Positions 12,011 through 23,804 of a DNA stretch of 64,000 bases are shown here, piece after piece. Position 1 is the first letter of the stretch; each line of letters starts with the position of its first letter. The stretch covers positions 203,501 to 267,500 of the forward strand of contig JAMWET010003459.1 of assembly GCA_024036415.1 (NCBI GenBank), in the 5' to 3' direction. Both the position numbers and the translations under genes were made by a program. Under the pieces are notes generated by a model. That model made no database searches. It had not been told where the DNA came from and saw only the letters and a list, made by a program, of their open reading frames with translations. Source of the stretch: Prochilodus magdalenae (taxonomy: Eukaryota > Chordata > Actinopteri > Characiformes > Prochilodontidae).

Positions 12011-13495
12011 CCTAAAACCAGCATGTGCTTTGGGTGCTGGTATACTGGTCAGCAGCTATAGAAGTTAATACGCTGGTCACCAGTAAAACCAGCATATATC
12101 ATATTTTGGATACTGGTCAGCAATAATGGTAAGCAGATGACCACCAAAACTAGTAGCTACTGACGCCGATATACAGTTCACCCAGGTGGTCCAGCTGGAA
12201 TTTCAAAGCCCCTCGGTGCTGCCCTGACCTCACTGTATGTTAAATAAAGCTAGCATGAGCCGGCGTCTGCTCTGTGCTATGGGCAGTTGATAAGCCGATG
12301 CCCACCAAAGCTAGCATATATTTGGGGTGCTGGTATACGGGTCAGCAGCTATAGAAGTTAATACGCTGGTCACCAGTACAACCAGCATGTGTGGTGCTTT
12401 GGACACTGGTATGCTAGTCAGGAGCTATGACAGTTCATATACTGGTCACCAGTGAAACCATCATATATCATGTTTTGGATGCTGGTATGCTGGTCAGCAC
12501 TAGTGGTAAGCAGATGACCACCAAAACTAGCATATGTAGAGTACAGACGCTAATTCACAGTTCACCCAGGTGGTCCAGCTGGAATTTCAAAGCCCCTCGG
12601 TGCTGCCCTGACCTCACTGTATGTTAAATAAAGCTAGCATGAGCCGGCGTCTGCTCTGTGCTATGGGCAGTTGATAAGCCGATGCCCACCAAAACTAGCA
12701 TATGTAGGGTGCTGGTATACTGGTCAGCAGCTATAGAAGTTAATACGCTGGTCACCAGTAAAACCAGCATGTGTGGTGCTTTGGATGCTGGTATACTGGT
12801 CAGCAGCTATGACAGTTCATATACTGGTCACCAGTAAAACCAGCAAGTGTTGTGCTTTGGATGCTGGTATACTGGTCAGCAGCTATGACAGTTCATATAC
12901 TGGTCACCAGTAAAACCAGCATGTGTTGTGCTTTGGATGCTGGTATACTGGTCAGCAGCTATGACAGTTCATATACTGGTCACCAGTAAAACCAGCATGT
13001 GTTGTGCTTTGGATGCTGGTATGCTGGTCAGCAGCTATAGAAGTTAATACGCTGGTCACCAGTAAAACCAGCATGTGTTGTGCTTTGGATGCTGGTATAC
13101 TGGTCAGCAGCTATGACAGTTCATATACTGGTCACCAGTAAAACCAGCATGTGTTGTGCTTTGGATGATGGTATACTGGTCAGCAGCTATGATAGTTCAT
13201 ATACTGGTCACCAGTACAACCAGCACATGTGGTGCTTTGGATGCTGGTATACTGGTCAGCAGCTATGACAGTTCATATACTGGTCACCAGTAAAACCAGC
13301 ATGTGTTGTGCTTTGGATGCTGGTATGCTGGTCAGCAGCTATAGAAGTTAATACGCTGGTCACCAGTACAACCAGCATGTGTTGTGCTTTGGACGCTGGT
13401 ATGCTAATCAGGAGCTATGACAGTTCATATACTGGTCACCAGTAAAACCAGCATGTTGTGTATTGACGCTGGTGTTCTGGTCAGTCAGTATGCTA
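12011..13495. repeat. 76-bp minisatellite with higher-order structure
   Basis: Units of about 76 bp contain ATACTGGTCAGCAGCTATGA, CACCAGTAAAACCAGCATGT and GTGCTTTGGATGCTGGT. They are clean from about 12700 to 13490. In the first part a 378-bp higher-order unit occurs twice. Each copy contains an identical block of about 130 bp (12178-12308 and 12556-12687) that is not made of the 76-bp unit. That block resembles flanking single-copy sequence at 13979-14093. Confidence 0.9.
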
Positions 13496-13978
13496 CATGC
13501 TAGTCATATCCAGCTAAACCACTATAAACCAGCTTGCACCAGCTTAGATTAGCCAGCAACCTCAGCAAAAATAGCTATCATGCTAACTAGCACACTTGCT
13601 AGTTAGCTAGCTACATGCTAGCCAACTAAACAGTGCATTTTCTACATGAAGCGCTTCAGCTCCGTCCTCCAGACTGAAGCGTGTCTATAATGAAAGGCTC
13701 TGTGCATGAACGCGACAGGCGAAGTCACTCTGCCAGTCCTCCTCAGTAACTGTATTGAATTTCAATAGACATTTCAATGACAATGAAGCGGAAGTCCCAA
13801 TCAGAAATGATCTGGTCTCCAGCAACAACAGAAGCTTTTAAATAACAATGAAGCTGCTGGAACGTACGCCAAATATGGAACCCAGAGCTAACCAGGGCCT
13901 GCCTCTACGACTCCTGATTGGAGCCCATGATGAAAAGCTATCAAACAAAGCTGGAGTCTTATTGGAGGCCTAAATTCC

Positions 13979-14470
13979 CCAAACGGTCCAGCTGCGTTTT
14001 CAAAGCCCCTCGCTGCCGCACGCCATGACTTGCCTGTGTGTTAAATAAAGCCGGCACGAGGCGGCCTCCTGCTTTGTGCTATGGGACGCAGCTGTAGCAC
14101 TGGCGTGAGGCAGCCGCGCCGCGCTGCTAGCCTCTTCATTAACACATGGATTGAAAGGCTTAGCGTATTGAAACTGGAGAGGGTCGCGGTGCGCCGGATG
14201 CTTTTCCCGTTCTGCCAGGGACCGACATTTCCTGGCTGACCCGCTTTCATCCCTCCAGGACTCGGCCGCACTCGACCACCCAGAACTGATGAGGCCGATC
14301 TCCATCTGATGCTCTTCCTTTGGGCTACAGTCCGTCCCCCGGGGGTCTCGGGACAAGCCTGCATGCCCTTATGCACATCATTATAATCAGCATAATCCTG
14401 AACAAAGCCAGGGCTGCGGTACGGTTTCGGGGGGAATTGCACTCTGTTCTGCATAATACGATGGTTAAGA
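13979..14470. other. Single-copy stretch related to the block inside the minisatellite
   Basis: The segment 13979-14093 shares GGTCCAGCTG, TTTCAAAGCCCCTCG, TGTTAAATAAAGC and TGTGCTATGGG, in the same order, with the blocks at 12178-12308 and 12556-12687. The following 350 bp look single-copy, with words such as TTATAATCAGCATAATCCTG typical of conserved non-coding DNA. No coding exon is recognised. Open minus-strand frames of 118 and 137 codons show no family signature. Confidence 0.45.
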
Positions 14471-14763
14471 TGTCAACAAAGTCATCCGAGGTGGTTTGAT
14501 GTGAAGTGCTTCGTTCGAGAGTCATCATTGTTCACAGTGGTGGTGATAGGGAGCCGGGCGTCTCTCTCGGCGAAAGCTGAAATGGTTATATATCCATTCC
14601 ATTAGACTGGAGTTAGTTTTGAGAAAAGGCTGTGGCTGAAAACCCATGGATAGATACCCCTCCTGCCTCCTGAGTAGTGAGTTCAGGTGTTTTAGCCACA
14701 CCCATTGCTAACAGGTGTAGCGTATAGCCGTGCAATCTCCATAGACAAACACCGGCAGGAGAA

Positions 14764-14884
14764 TGAGTTGCACTGAAGAGCTCGCGTAGCACTCTCATAG
14801 GATGCCACCTTTGCTACAAGTGAAATCTCAGCCCTGCTAGAGCTGCCCTAGACGACTGTAAGTACTATTACTGTGTAAAGGAAG
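14764..14884. repeat. 121-bp block, near-identical copy at 18113-18234
   Basis: Beginning TGAGTTGCACTGAAGAGCTC and ending TGTGTAAAGGAAG, this block reappears 3.3 kb away with a single substitution that I could find. The sequence resembles a dispersed fish repeat, but I cannot name the family. Confidence 0.85.
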
Positions 14885-15070
14885 AGAAGTTCAGAATACA
14901 AAGTGGTAGACCAGGTTCCAAACTTTTTGTAGGCTGCAAAGCTCATATACTCATTGACAAAACAATAATTCACCAGAAAGGAGTTGTGGGAACCGAATGA
15001 AACTTTCTATGATATATAAGTGATTACAGGATTAGAGTTTGGAAGAGTGGAAGTCCAGGATTACAGGAGT
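14885..15070. other. Flanking sequence, nothing recognised
   Basis: Short mixed sequence before the Tc1-like relic. Confidence 0.3.
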
Positions 15071-16175
15071 ATACGTTTGCTGGGGAAAACCGTAGGGCTG
15101 AAAGTAGGCTCAGTAGTGCCCTGTTGGGCTGCCTCTAGCCTGGATACAAGATGGGACACAGTTGGGCCTGGAGGCATACAGGTTCCATCTGTAGACACTG
15201 CACACTTGTAGGTGGCTGAATGTTGCGTTCCAGTGAACCCGTAAATGCTTGATTGGCGATAACTCAGGCCAAGGAAGTGCTGCAAGACATTCCTGGGAAA
15301 CATTTACCTTTACGGCATTTAGCTGACGCTCTTATCCAGAGCGACTTACAAGGTTAATCACATTACAGGTGGGCCAGTGTGGTGTTAGGAGTCTTGCCCA
15401 AGGACTCTTATTGGTGTAGCACAGCATAGTCACCCAGACTGGGATTCGAACCCCAGTCTCCCACATGTGGTGGTGGCTCTCTGGCGGGCAGTGGTGTTTT
15501 CCGCTGAGCTACACCAACACCAACCTTTGTTGTGTGTGGGCAAGCATTATCCTGCTGAAATATGGCAGTTGGAAAGTCTACCATGAGAGGCAACATGTGG
15601 CCGGAGGATGTCCCGTTAATACCGCCGAGCTGTCAGTGTCCCCCGTTTTACTACAAGGGGTGATGGACTGTCATATGCGATGGCCCCCCGATCATCACCG
15701 CAGCAGTTGGGGGAGTGTGTCGCTCCACAGCAATGGCAGGACTGAGGTGCACACCATGAGGCCTCCATACTTGAACCCCGATCATCATCGGACCCCAAAC
15801 AGACCCTTGATACACCGCTAAAGATGCAGTCCAGGTTTCTTGTTCACGAGCCCACTGCAAATGAAGGTGGCTGGCTGTCAATGGCAGGGCAATGTAATGG
15901 GCACCGTGACACCAAATTTCCTTTGGCTAAGCTCCTGGAAATGGTCCAGCCAGAGACAGAGGTGTGGAATAAAGGTGCCACCTGTGTCTGGAACTGGTGG
16001 ACTGGAAAACTGTGGAAGCTGCTGGTGTTTGTCGCCGGATCAAACCATCCTCTCTACTGGTGTTCTGTCTGGGCCATCCTTATTAATATCCATGGTGTAG
16101 GTTTGGAAGCTACTAACAAGCTCACATGGACAAGTGATGGTCAGGTGTCCCCATACTTTTGTCCCCTAAGCAAAA
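15071..16175 (-). mobile_element. Tc1-like transposon relic, split by a SINE
   Basis: Read on the minus strand, transposase fragments appear in order. HLHLQWAREQETWT lies upstream near 15830-15870. The second catalytic-Asp motif IFQQDNACPHTTK ends at 15522. After a SINE, VSQECLAALPWPELSPIN lies near 15235-15290, where the catalytic Glu context (SPxLxPIEH in the family) has decayed. The high-coordinate end, with CAGGTGTCCCCATACTTTTG near 16141, resembles a Tc1-type terminal repeat. The reading frame is broken many times, so the element is dead. Confidence 0.75.
15301..15518 (-). mobile_element. tRNA-derived SINE, best-preserved copy
   Basis: Minus strand: GGTGTAGCTCAGCGGAAAAC holds the RNA polymerase III A box and GGGGTTCGAATCCCAG the B box. 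A body follows (CCTTGGGCAAGACTCCTAAC) and then the L2-type stem-loop CGCTCTGGATAAGAGCG with AAATGCCGTAAAGGTAAATG. It lies inside the Tc1-like relic, between the second-Asp motif and the proline-rich third motif. The tRNA acceptor structure is not maintained, so it is not a tRNA gene. Confidence 0.9.
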
Positions 16176-17500
16176 TGTCCAGTTATCAACATCAAAAATG
16201 ACATGACATGTCGGTTGACTGGTGGGTTTGGGGTTCCATCTTTGTTGTAGACATTGTAGACCCCACGTTCCCATCACCCCCACCACTGTAAAGGAAAGCT
16301 AAGCGATGTAGTCATTCACGACAAATACGACGGAGTTCCGTCACTGCTGTAAAGTCATGAAAGCGCTGGATTTGATGAATGGCGCATGCCATTATCCTTA
16401 ATGTTTCCATTACTGCCGTGCTCCTATGAGAAATGTACTGCAATTTAATGTTTAGTAAACTCAAAATTCCCTCACCGCGTGACGTGCGGCGCCGCGTTTT
16501 TAAATGAGATCTCCAACGAGCAGGCCTTTATATTTGACAGTGTTCAATGGCTGAGCAATCACTGAGGCACTTGATTGAATTCCCATACCTCATTAAAGGC
16601 AGTGATGAAGGGCTAGATTTAGCTGTCCCAGGCGGGAGAGGGCTGATTACATGGCCACGCGTTAGCATTGTTGCTAATGAGCCTGGTCCAAGGCGTCCTC
16701 CTACTGCAGAGGCACAATGATACGAGATTAGCAGGGAGGTCTGTGTACTCTCTTATCTTCGAATATGCAGATTCAGTACTGTGGAGACCACCCTTTCTTT
16801 AATGGCCAGTCAATTCGGTCCGTACATCTTCAGGACCAAGAAAGAAAACAGGAAACAACATCTAAATGTGACGTCAGGCGTCTCGGTAGTTCGCGTCTCC
16901 ACCCTTATGTCCATCCGTCTCAGGGGACTCTGACTCTGACTCTGAAACCCACAGGGTCTTCTCAATATGGACAATTTACACTAGAGCTTTTTTCCAGACC
17001 CAAGGACCACTTGCTCAGCAAGACCCGGTTCTAGACCCGGGAGCACTGGGGGAACCAATCAATGGTCCTCCTAAGATTGCAGGTCTGGGGTTGCTTCTAG
17101 CTACAGCTGGAAGTTATCCGCTCCCGGTGCCGCAGGTGGGGTTGGTTCGATTTGTAACATGACTGCTTGGACTTTGGACTTCATGTTTCCTGACCAGCTT
17201 CTTCGGCCTCAGCTTTCACCTCACCAGACGTCCGGACTGAAGTTAGCATTCACTAGCTTTGTGGTCAGTAACAAGAGCAGAACGAATAGCAGCGACAGCT
17301 AATTCCAGCTTGTGTGAATCGTCTGGTTAAGCTAGCGCACCGGGAGGGTTTGGCTAGCGTTAATGCTAACCGTGCTCTGAATGGCCCGGTAATGTTAGTC
17401 TCTGGCCATGTCCCAAACTACATACAGCCGTACTGACCAGTGTGTATGAGACCATACTGATCCTGTAGAATATGTTTGGAGTGTTGAACACCATTTATTT
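16176..17500. other. Single-copy intergenic stretch, possibly conserved non-coding
   Basis: No exon, array or transposon recognised. Positions 16470-16730 have balanced composition and TTAATG/CATTAA words. That region is a candidate non-coding element only. Confidence 0.3.
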
Positions 17501-18690
17501 ACATTAGCATTAAAGGCATTTAGCCGATGCTCTTAGCCAGAGAGACTTGGCTAAGACTTGGCTAAGACAACTGTGCTTAGCGTTCCATTGGATAATGTTT
17601 CCTAGCTAGTACAAGAAGGTTAGAGTCTAGAACTTGCCTTGAGCTCAAACGCTGCCCGAGCGAGGACAGTGCTAATATCTAGGAGGAAGAATTAAATACA
17701 GAGGGATGGTAATCTCAAGCAAGCGTTCATACCCAGAGAGAGGAAACGTTCATTTCAGTATAAGTGCCAGAACCTTACAGTATATACATCTACACTATAC
17801 ATATATACATAGGTACCTACTCACTTCAGGGCAGAGACGGGTCTTCAGTCTGCGCTTGAAGACCGCCGAGCCTGCTGTTTGGACAGCTAGTGGAAGTTCA
17901 GAAGGACAGAGAGGACTCTGGACGCTTGTCTTCCATGTATCTTGAGGGATGGCGGGTCAAGCCGAGCTGAACTTGAAGCTCGAAAGCCTCGAGGTGCAGA
18001 GTGACTCTTTACCTTTACCATAAGGAAGGGAGGGGCCGGTCCGTTCCTGGCTTTGTAGACGAGCATCAGAGTTTAAACCTGAAACAGGAAGCCAGTGAAG
18101 GGAGCACAGATTTGAGTTGCACTGAAGAGCTCGCGTAGCACTCTCATAGGATGCCACCTTTGCCACAAGTGAAATCTCAGCCCTGCTAGAGCTGCCCTAG
18201 ACGACTGTAAGTACTATTACTGTGTAAAGGAAGGAAGGCCTCGAGGTGCAGAGTGACTCTTTACCTTTACCATAAGGAAGGGAGGGGCCGGTCCGTTCCT
18301 GGCTTTGTAGACGAGCATCAGAGTTTAAACCTGAAACAGGAAGCCAGTGAAGGGAGCACAGCAGTGGAGTCACATGACTGAACCTGGGCTCTGTTGCAAG
18401 GGCCTGATGGCCCACAGAGGAAGACCAGCCAGGGGCGAGTTGCAATAGTCAAGCCTTGAAGTGACAAGAGACTGGACCAGCAGCTGGGTGGCCGCCCGAG
18501 AGTGGAAGGGTCGTATGTTGTAGCGGAGGAATCAGAGGAGTCAGGTTTGCAATATGACCTGAGAGCGTAACTGGTCATCCAGAGTCACACCAAGGCTTCC
18601 TCAGTAGGGGTGATCAAGGTTAGGCTAGTTTAAGCCACCACCAATTCACACCTTGGGCTAACCTGAACCCAGAGCTGAAGCCTGGTAGCT
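17501..18690 (-). mobile_element. L2-clade LINE 3' end, with internal duplication
   Basis: The minus strand reads reverse-transcriptase C-terminal phrases in order: TSRLDYCNSPLAG (18440-18480), LCSLHWLPVSG (about 18340-18370), then YKARNGPAPP-like sequence. A 3' untranslated part follows (GAGTCTAACCTTCTTGTACT antisense of 17605-17630 region), and then a degenerate stem-loop tail near 17510-17550. The same 3' region occurs on the plus strand at 45905-46535. The copy carries frameshifts and a direct repeat (17986-18109 and 18238-18361), so it is inactive. Confidence 0.75.
17986..18361. repeat. Perfect 124-bp direct repeat around a copied block
   Basis: 17986-18109 and 18238-18361 are identical base for base as far as I can read, both starting GCCTCGAGGTGCAGAG. 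Between them lies 18113-18234, a near-identical copy of 14764-14884. Both duplicated arms belong to the L2 LINE relic. Confidence 0.9.
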
Positions 18691-19825
18691 TGACAGAGTC
18701 AAAGATGTCATTCTCGCTCCTACACTCCCGAGTACATGCCACATCCACTCACAGCTGTTACTGGTGGAGGTATGACGCTAGTAGGCACGTACAGGTGACT
18801 AAAGGTGGTGCTCCTCAAAAATCAGTAGGCTGGCCCGGTTCTATTACAGAACCGCACAGTAGTTATAGTTTCAGAAGCTGAAACGTTCAACTTCCACAGG
18901 GATTGGGAACGCCACTCGCGATAAACGCCCCAACGGCAGCACAAACCAGAGGGACGTTCCGGCTTTGGTCTGTCATCTCTCTTACAAAAGGCAGCGTTCC
19001 GAGATTGGGCTCCTCAGACAAAAGCTCAACTCATCACACTGCTCTGCCATTATCTCTCTTACTGCACCGTTTTATTAACACATGAGATAGAACTGATCAT
19101 TTGGCTTTCCGGCACGTCGCTTTCAAATCTGTGTTTTGAGTCCCTCTCTTTTTTCCTGGCGTATATATTTCCATAAATTTAGTCAAATCCACACATGGAT
19201 GTCACCTCTAATGAGGACGCATTACCATTTCAGAAAGAGAGCAGTGCTGGTTTTATCTTCTGTTCACCGAGACAAGCCTGGTACAAAGGGAATGACATAA
19301 GCAAGCACCACTGAAGGCCTGTCGTTCCCAATAAACGGTGACGGTGTTTACCGAGCGGGATGGTTCCCCTGTTTCCGGGAACGCCAGATGAGCAGGTACC
19401 TGATCCCGTACTTCCTCACTGACATACGCTGGCTGCTCTTCCGTGGGGCGTCTCAATTGGATGCGCGACTAATTCAGCTTTTGAGGAGCCGCTAGCCGCA
19501 TTAGCATGCAGTTTGGCAGCGCTGGAGCTTGCGCTAGAGAAAAAGTTTCGGAGAGCAGGTTCCAGGATCCGGGATTCTTCGCTTCTGATGTCAGGCGATC
19601 TTTGATCGTTTCCTTGCTCAGAGCTTCCGTAGCTGTACGAACAGATGTGCCCAAATGTTTGGACAACCGGTGAATTACTCACATGGTTCCTGAAGCCGAA
19701 GCAGCCTTTGATTATATTTGCATATATTCATTTAGAAAACTATAATAACAGTTGGCATGTGCAAAGGTTCTCAGATATCACATTTGGCAAACACAGACTG
19801 GAGGGCATGCATATACACACTCATC
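18691..19825. other. Intergenic sequence, nothing recognised
   Basis: Mixed single-copy-looking sequence. Short open frames show no family signature. Confidence 0.35.
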
Positions 19826-20425
19826 CTCAAAAGAACAGCTGCACCCAGAAAGAGGTGTGGGGGTGTGGTGCTGTTGGGACGGAAGATAAAGGTGACCAGG
19901 ATCAATAACTGATGATACATTTAGACGGATATGATCAATATTTATTGAGCTACACATACAGAAGTCTGTCTCAGTATGGTGGAGTCGGGCCGCCGTGTTG
20001 GCTAACCCAACACGCCAGACGTCTCGGTATGGAGCTGTAGAGGTTCCTAATGGAGTCCTGTGATAATCCATCCCATGCAGCTTGAACATCCTCACACAGT
20101 TCCTGCAGATGGTGCAGTAGGGGTGGAGGTGGAGGGACACCAGGTCTTCTGGACGTGTGACAACAAACCGTTCATCTTGGTGCTGACCACGGTGCCTCCA
20201 CACACGGATTCGTTGGGCGTCTCCACCAAGACTAAAGCGGGACTTGAAGATGACCCGCTGCCATTCTGATTCACTCCATGGCAGTCTGGTACGGCACCAC
20301 TGCAGTCTTTGGTGACGGGGACGTGGTGTTAAGGACAGTCGTGGTGACGGCCTGTAGTCCTGCGTGGTGCAGCCGTCTACCAGTGGTGCTGCGATAACAG
20401 GAGGACTCATGGAGGACACAACTGC
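19826..20425 (-). mobile_element. Tc1-like element, internally deleted (family A, copy 2)
   Basis: Minus strand: RLSLTPRPRHQRLQWCRTRL, then a segment where the expected VIFSDESRF reads VIFKSRF. A 6-bp in-frame loss near 20245-20250 removes the first catalytic Asp. It continues RIRVWRHRGQ and the C-terminal remnant. The end near 19836 carries AGAACAGCTGCACCCAG as in other copies. It is non-autonomous and additionally damaged. Confidence 0.85.
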
Positions 20426-21577
20426 ACATCTTCTAAACGACCTCACAGATATGGTCCCAGTCATTGACTGATTAGCTCCACTGTCACTGACTAGTAGTAG
20501 TCCAGGGTGTTAGCTGCCTTCTGCCCAATGAGTGCTGGGATAGGAACCCAGGAACCCAGAAGGACAAGCAGCCTAGAAGATAAATGAAAACTAGCTCTAC
20601 GTTACTGGCTCTACGTCTTTTTGGCTTCTCGGAAATCACACGGCCATGAGAGCTCCACCCTGTTAAATACTGGCCTGTAGCTGCGCTGCCTCCAAACCAG
20701 GCTTGTTTAAAAGTCTGACAGGTTTGAACCGTGACTGCTCGCAGCCTCGCAGCAGTTCCTTGCCCAGATAGCAAAACCTTGCATGTTAAAACCTTTCTGT
20801 TTAGACTCTCCGCCAGCAGTTCTGAGTAATGATGCATGTGTTAGCGGACCTCACCTTGATTTACCTGACATTGCCGTTCTGCCATCTGTCTAACGCCTGG
20901 CCCACACTACAGGCTTTTAAAAATGACGGATGGTGAAAACGTGAGAGACCCCACAGGTAATGACATTTTTCACCGCGGAGTTGTCCTTGATCTTTATAAG
21001 TCATCAAAGTCCACTACTGCGCTGCCTGCCCTGACCAGCGTTCCTTGAATGCTCATGGGAGTTTCTAACAAACTGCTGCACCACGAGATTTCTCGCCGCT
21101 TTAGATCTAACCGAACTTGGCTCTCTTGGTTTTTGCCGGTGGTTCCGGCACGAGGTCAGTATCGTGTTTCACACCAGAGAATCAACGTCCATCCCACACT
21201 AGTCCTAATTACTGAACGTGCCTATTGGGTTACAGTCGGTGCAGGGACCAGGAGGAAATCAGTGGAGTGAAGATTGGGTTATGGATCAGCCAGATTATAC
21301 GACATACGGCATCCATAACAACAGGGGTGCCCAGTGTCCATCCCCAGGCCCAAATGTGGCTTGTGGACAGACAGTGGCTTCTATTTGACAGTGTGTAATT
21401 AGTGACCCGGCAGCCAACGCTTCCCCATTTTTCCTTGACGGTGGCAGCAGTACCATAAATTCCGGTCCATTGCCTCACACGGTTGTAACGAGGTTAGCCA
21501 AAGTTTGGGAGGCTTTACTCTCTAACCAGACCTGCAACTAAACGTCCTGAACGACATTCAGACTCCAGCTATAAAGC
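20426..21577. other. Intergenic sequence, nothing recognised
   Basis: Mixed sequence without recognisable exon or array. Confidence 0.35.
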
Positions 21578-21579
21578 TA

Positions 21580-22108
21580 CAGGGGTTGGACAATGAAACT
21601 GAAACACCTGTCATTGTAGTGTGGGAGGTCTCATGGCTAAATTGGACCAGCCTGGTGGCCAATCTTCATTAACTGCACATTGCACCAGTAAGAGCAGAGT
21701 GTGAAGGTTCAGTTAGCAGGTAAGAGCACAGTTCTGCTCAAAATACTGCAATGCACACAGCATTATGGGTGACATACCAGAGTTCAAAAGAGGACAAACT
21801 GTTGGTGCACGTCTTGCTGGCGCATCTGTGACCAAGACAGCAAGTCTCTGTGATGTATCAAGAGCCACGGTATCCAGGGTAATGTCAGCATACCACCAAG
21901 AAGGACGAACCTCCACCAGCATCACGTAGTGACCTGGCCACTATCCTGCAAGAAGAATGGCTCTCCCTCTGACCACTGTGCAGGACGCAGTATATGTCAT
22001 TCCCAAGACCAACTGACGCTGTATTGGCCGCAAAAGGAGGCCCTACACCATACTAATAAATGACTGTGGTCTAAAACCAGGTGTTTCAGTTTCATTGTCC
22101 AACCCGTG
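21580..22108 (+). mobile_element. Tc1-like element lacking the catalytic core (family B, copy 1)
   Basis: Terminal inverted repeats (GGGGTTGGACAATGAAACTG at the left, its complement at the right) are flanked by TA at 21578 and 22109, the Tc1/mariner target duplication. The plus strand encodes EFKRGQTVGARLAGASVTK and then SLCDVSRATVSRVMSAYHQ, a Tc1 helix-turn-helix. After a stop it continues with the C-terminal tail LQEEWLSL and VYVIPRPTDAVLAAKGGPTP-like codons. The whole DDE region is absent. Sister copies: 42886-43409 and 49552-50082. Confidence 0.9.
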
Positions 22109-22149
22109 TACATTTACCGAGAACGATATCGGCAAGATGGAGATTTGAA

Positions 22150-22520
22150 CCCAACTAGCAAAACTGTTCAGGCCCAAATCTGGCCCACATGCCACATGGA
22201 GTAACGGCAAGACGTCGGCCACATACTCCCCAGGTTAGGCCCACAGGTTAGCCAAAGGTTGGCAACTCTGCTACCACATGCATCTCCTCCAGAAGTGGAC
22301 CAGATCTGTTTTGGAACACGTGGGCCACCTTTGGCTCACATGCGGTATCCCACTAGGCAGCACTGCCATATCAGTGGACCAGATCATTTTTGGGACAGGT
22401 GGGGCAAATGCATGTGTTAAATGGGTTCCCAGTGCCATATCTTTGCCAGGTGCGGCCCACATCGACATGCTACCCACCACAAAAGCATGTGCCTTGCATC
22501 CAGCTATGAGGAGTATATGC
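22150..22520. repeat. Possible dispersed repeat rich in GGCCCACAT/GGACCAGAT words
   Basis: Related phrases (TCTGGCCCACATGCCACATG; GTGGACCAGATCTGTTTTGG; GTGGACCAGATCATTTTTGG) recur at a spacing of about 90 bp, suggesting a short, diverged tandem or dispersed repeat. The family cannot be named. Confidence 0.45.
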
Positions 22521-23800
22521 TATCAGGAAACCCCTCCGTAAAGTTCTCCATCACAGGGCCAGGAATCAGCAGGTCCATGAAGGCAGGCCTTCCAGAAGCT
22601 GGGATAGTTGGTTCTGAATGTGGAGCCAATATCAGGAATCAGTCTCCGAACTCCAGAGAGCATGCACCACTGGTGTGGATGCCGTCATTAGGACCAAGGC
22701 AGCAGGCATATTGGGATACTGCACCTAGTGTCAATAAGAAACAAGCTTTCAGTGGTGTATGACCCGGTTCTGGAGACGTGGGCGGTGCTAAGCCTTAACT
22801 ATGGTTTGGAAAAATACAGTTGGCGTGAGTGGAATGTGCAGGAATGGGCCTATTTCTTGAGCTTTGAGGTTTTTATGACACGGTTGAAGAGGTGAGATGC
22901 TACAGGATTGTGTAACGTGTTTAAAAAAGAAACTGACGTAACCGAAACCGTCATTCCTGCCTTGAAGCGAAATATTTGGCCACCTTTAGCCCAAGTTCAC
23001 GCTGCATGCACTCGAAATACCACCGGCGTGATTGATGTCACCCACACGGGTAATTAAATAGACTTGCAATATTTCATTCGTACACAGATGGCGGACAGAT
23101 GGCGGCGCGAAGCAGCAGTGAGGCCTGAGATCGCTCTCCGATCAGAGTCTCCTGACAAACAGGAGGACATCTGCCCAGGTCTCAGCATTTCTGCCCACAG
23201 ATCACACCGTTTCACACTTTACCACCTCCTGATCATCGATAGAGATCCATACCCTGCCCCCGGCGCGAGAGCCTTTCCGGAGGGTGCTTTGGGGAGCTGG
23301 ACTGGAACGTTTTCCACCTGACTGTGTGGAAACGGGATGCTTTCTCCAGCCAAGCTGAGAGACGTGATTAGGAAAGGGAAAGTCTTCGGAGCTCCCTGAC
23401 CTGATTTCATTTTTCCGTTCACCCCCGGTTTAGGTGGAAACCTCTCCGAGGGGCGTATTCCGATCCCTGCCAGGCTAGTCAAGGCCAGAGGTCAACGTTA
23501 CGTATTAAGACATCGCTTGCTAATAGCCGAGGGGAAAATCTATGAAGGAGCTGGCCTCCCAGCCGAGAGGCGGACCGAGTTATATATAATGCGTGGTGCT
23601 GAGAGCCAGGAGCTAGAAGTTGGCTTGTTCGATAGCGATGCAGCTAGCCACTATTTATAATCCAATTAACCTAATGGCCTTTTATTGGCTCCACTCTCTT
23701 TGCATCGCTGTCATTCAAAGTTCCGTCTGGGGTTCCTTCTTTTCATGGTGCAATGACACAATCAAAGCCCTGGCATCGATGCCTCCTCCTGATACCTCCT
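22521..23800. other. Single-copy intergenic stretch, possibly conserved non-coding
   Basis: No exon recognised. Positions 23520-23800 contain TTATATATAATGCGT, CCAATTAACCTAATGG and CAATGACACAATCAAAG. That composition is typical of developmental non-coding elements. Weak evidence only. Confidence 0.3.
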
Positions 23801-23804
23801 AGAT

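Noticed and set aside
15440..15518. tRNA gene suggested by A and B boxes on the minus strand
   Set aside because: The boxes are separated by an enlarged, non-cloverleaf region and followed by an L2-type tail. It is a SINE head.
15408..15600. QQDNACPH motif as part of a host gene
   Set aside because: It is the second catalytic-Asp motif of Tc1-type transposases, in a broken relic.
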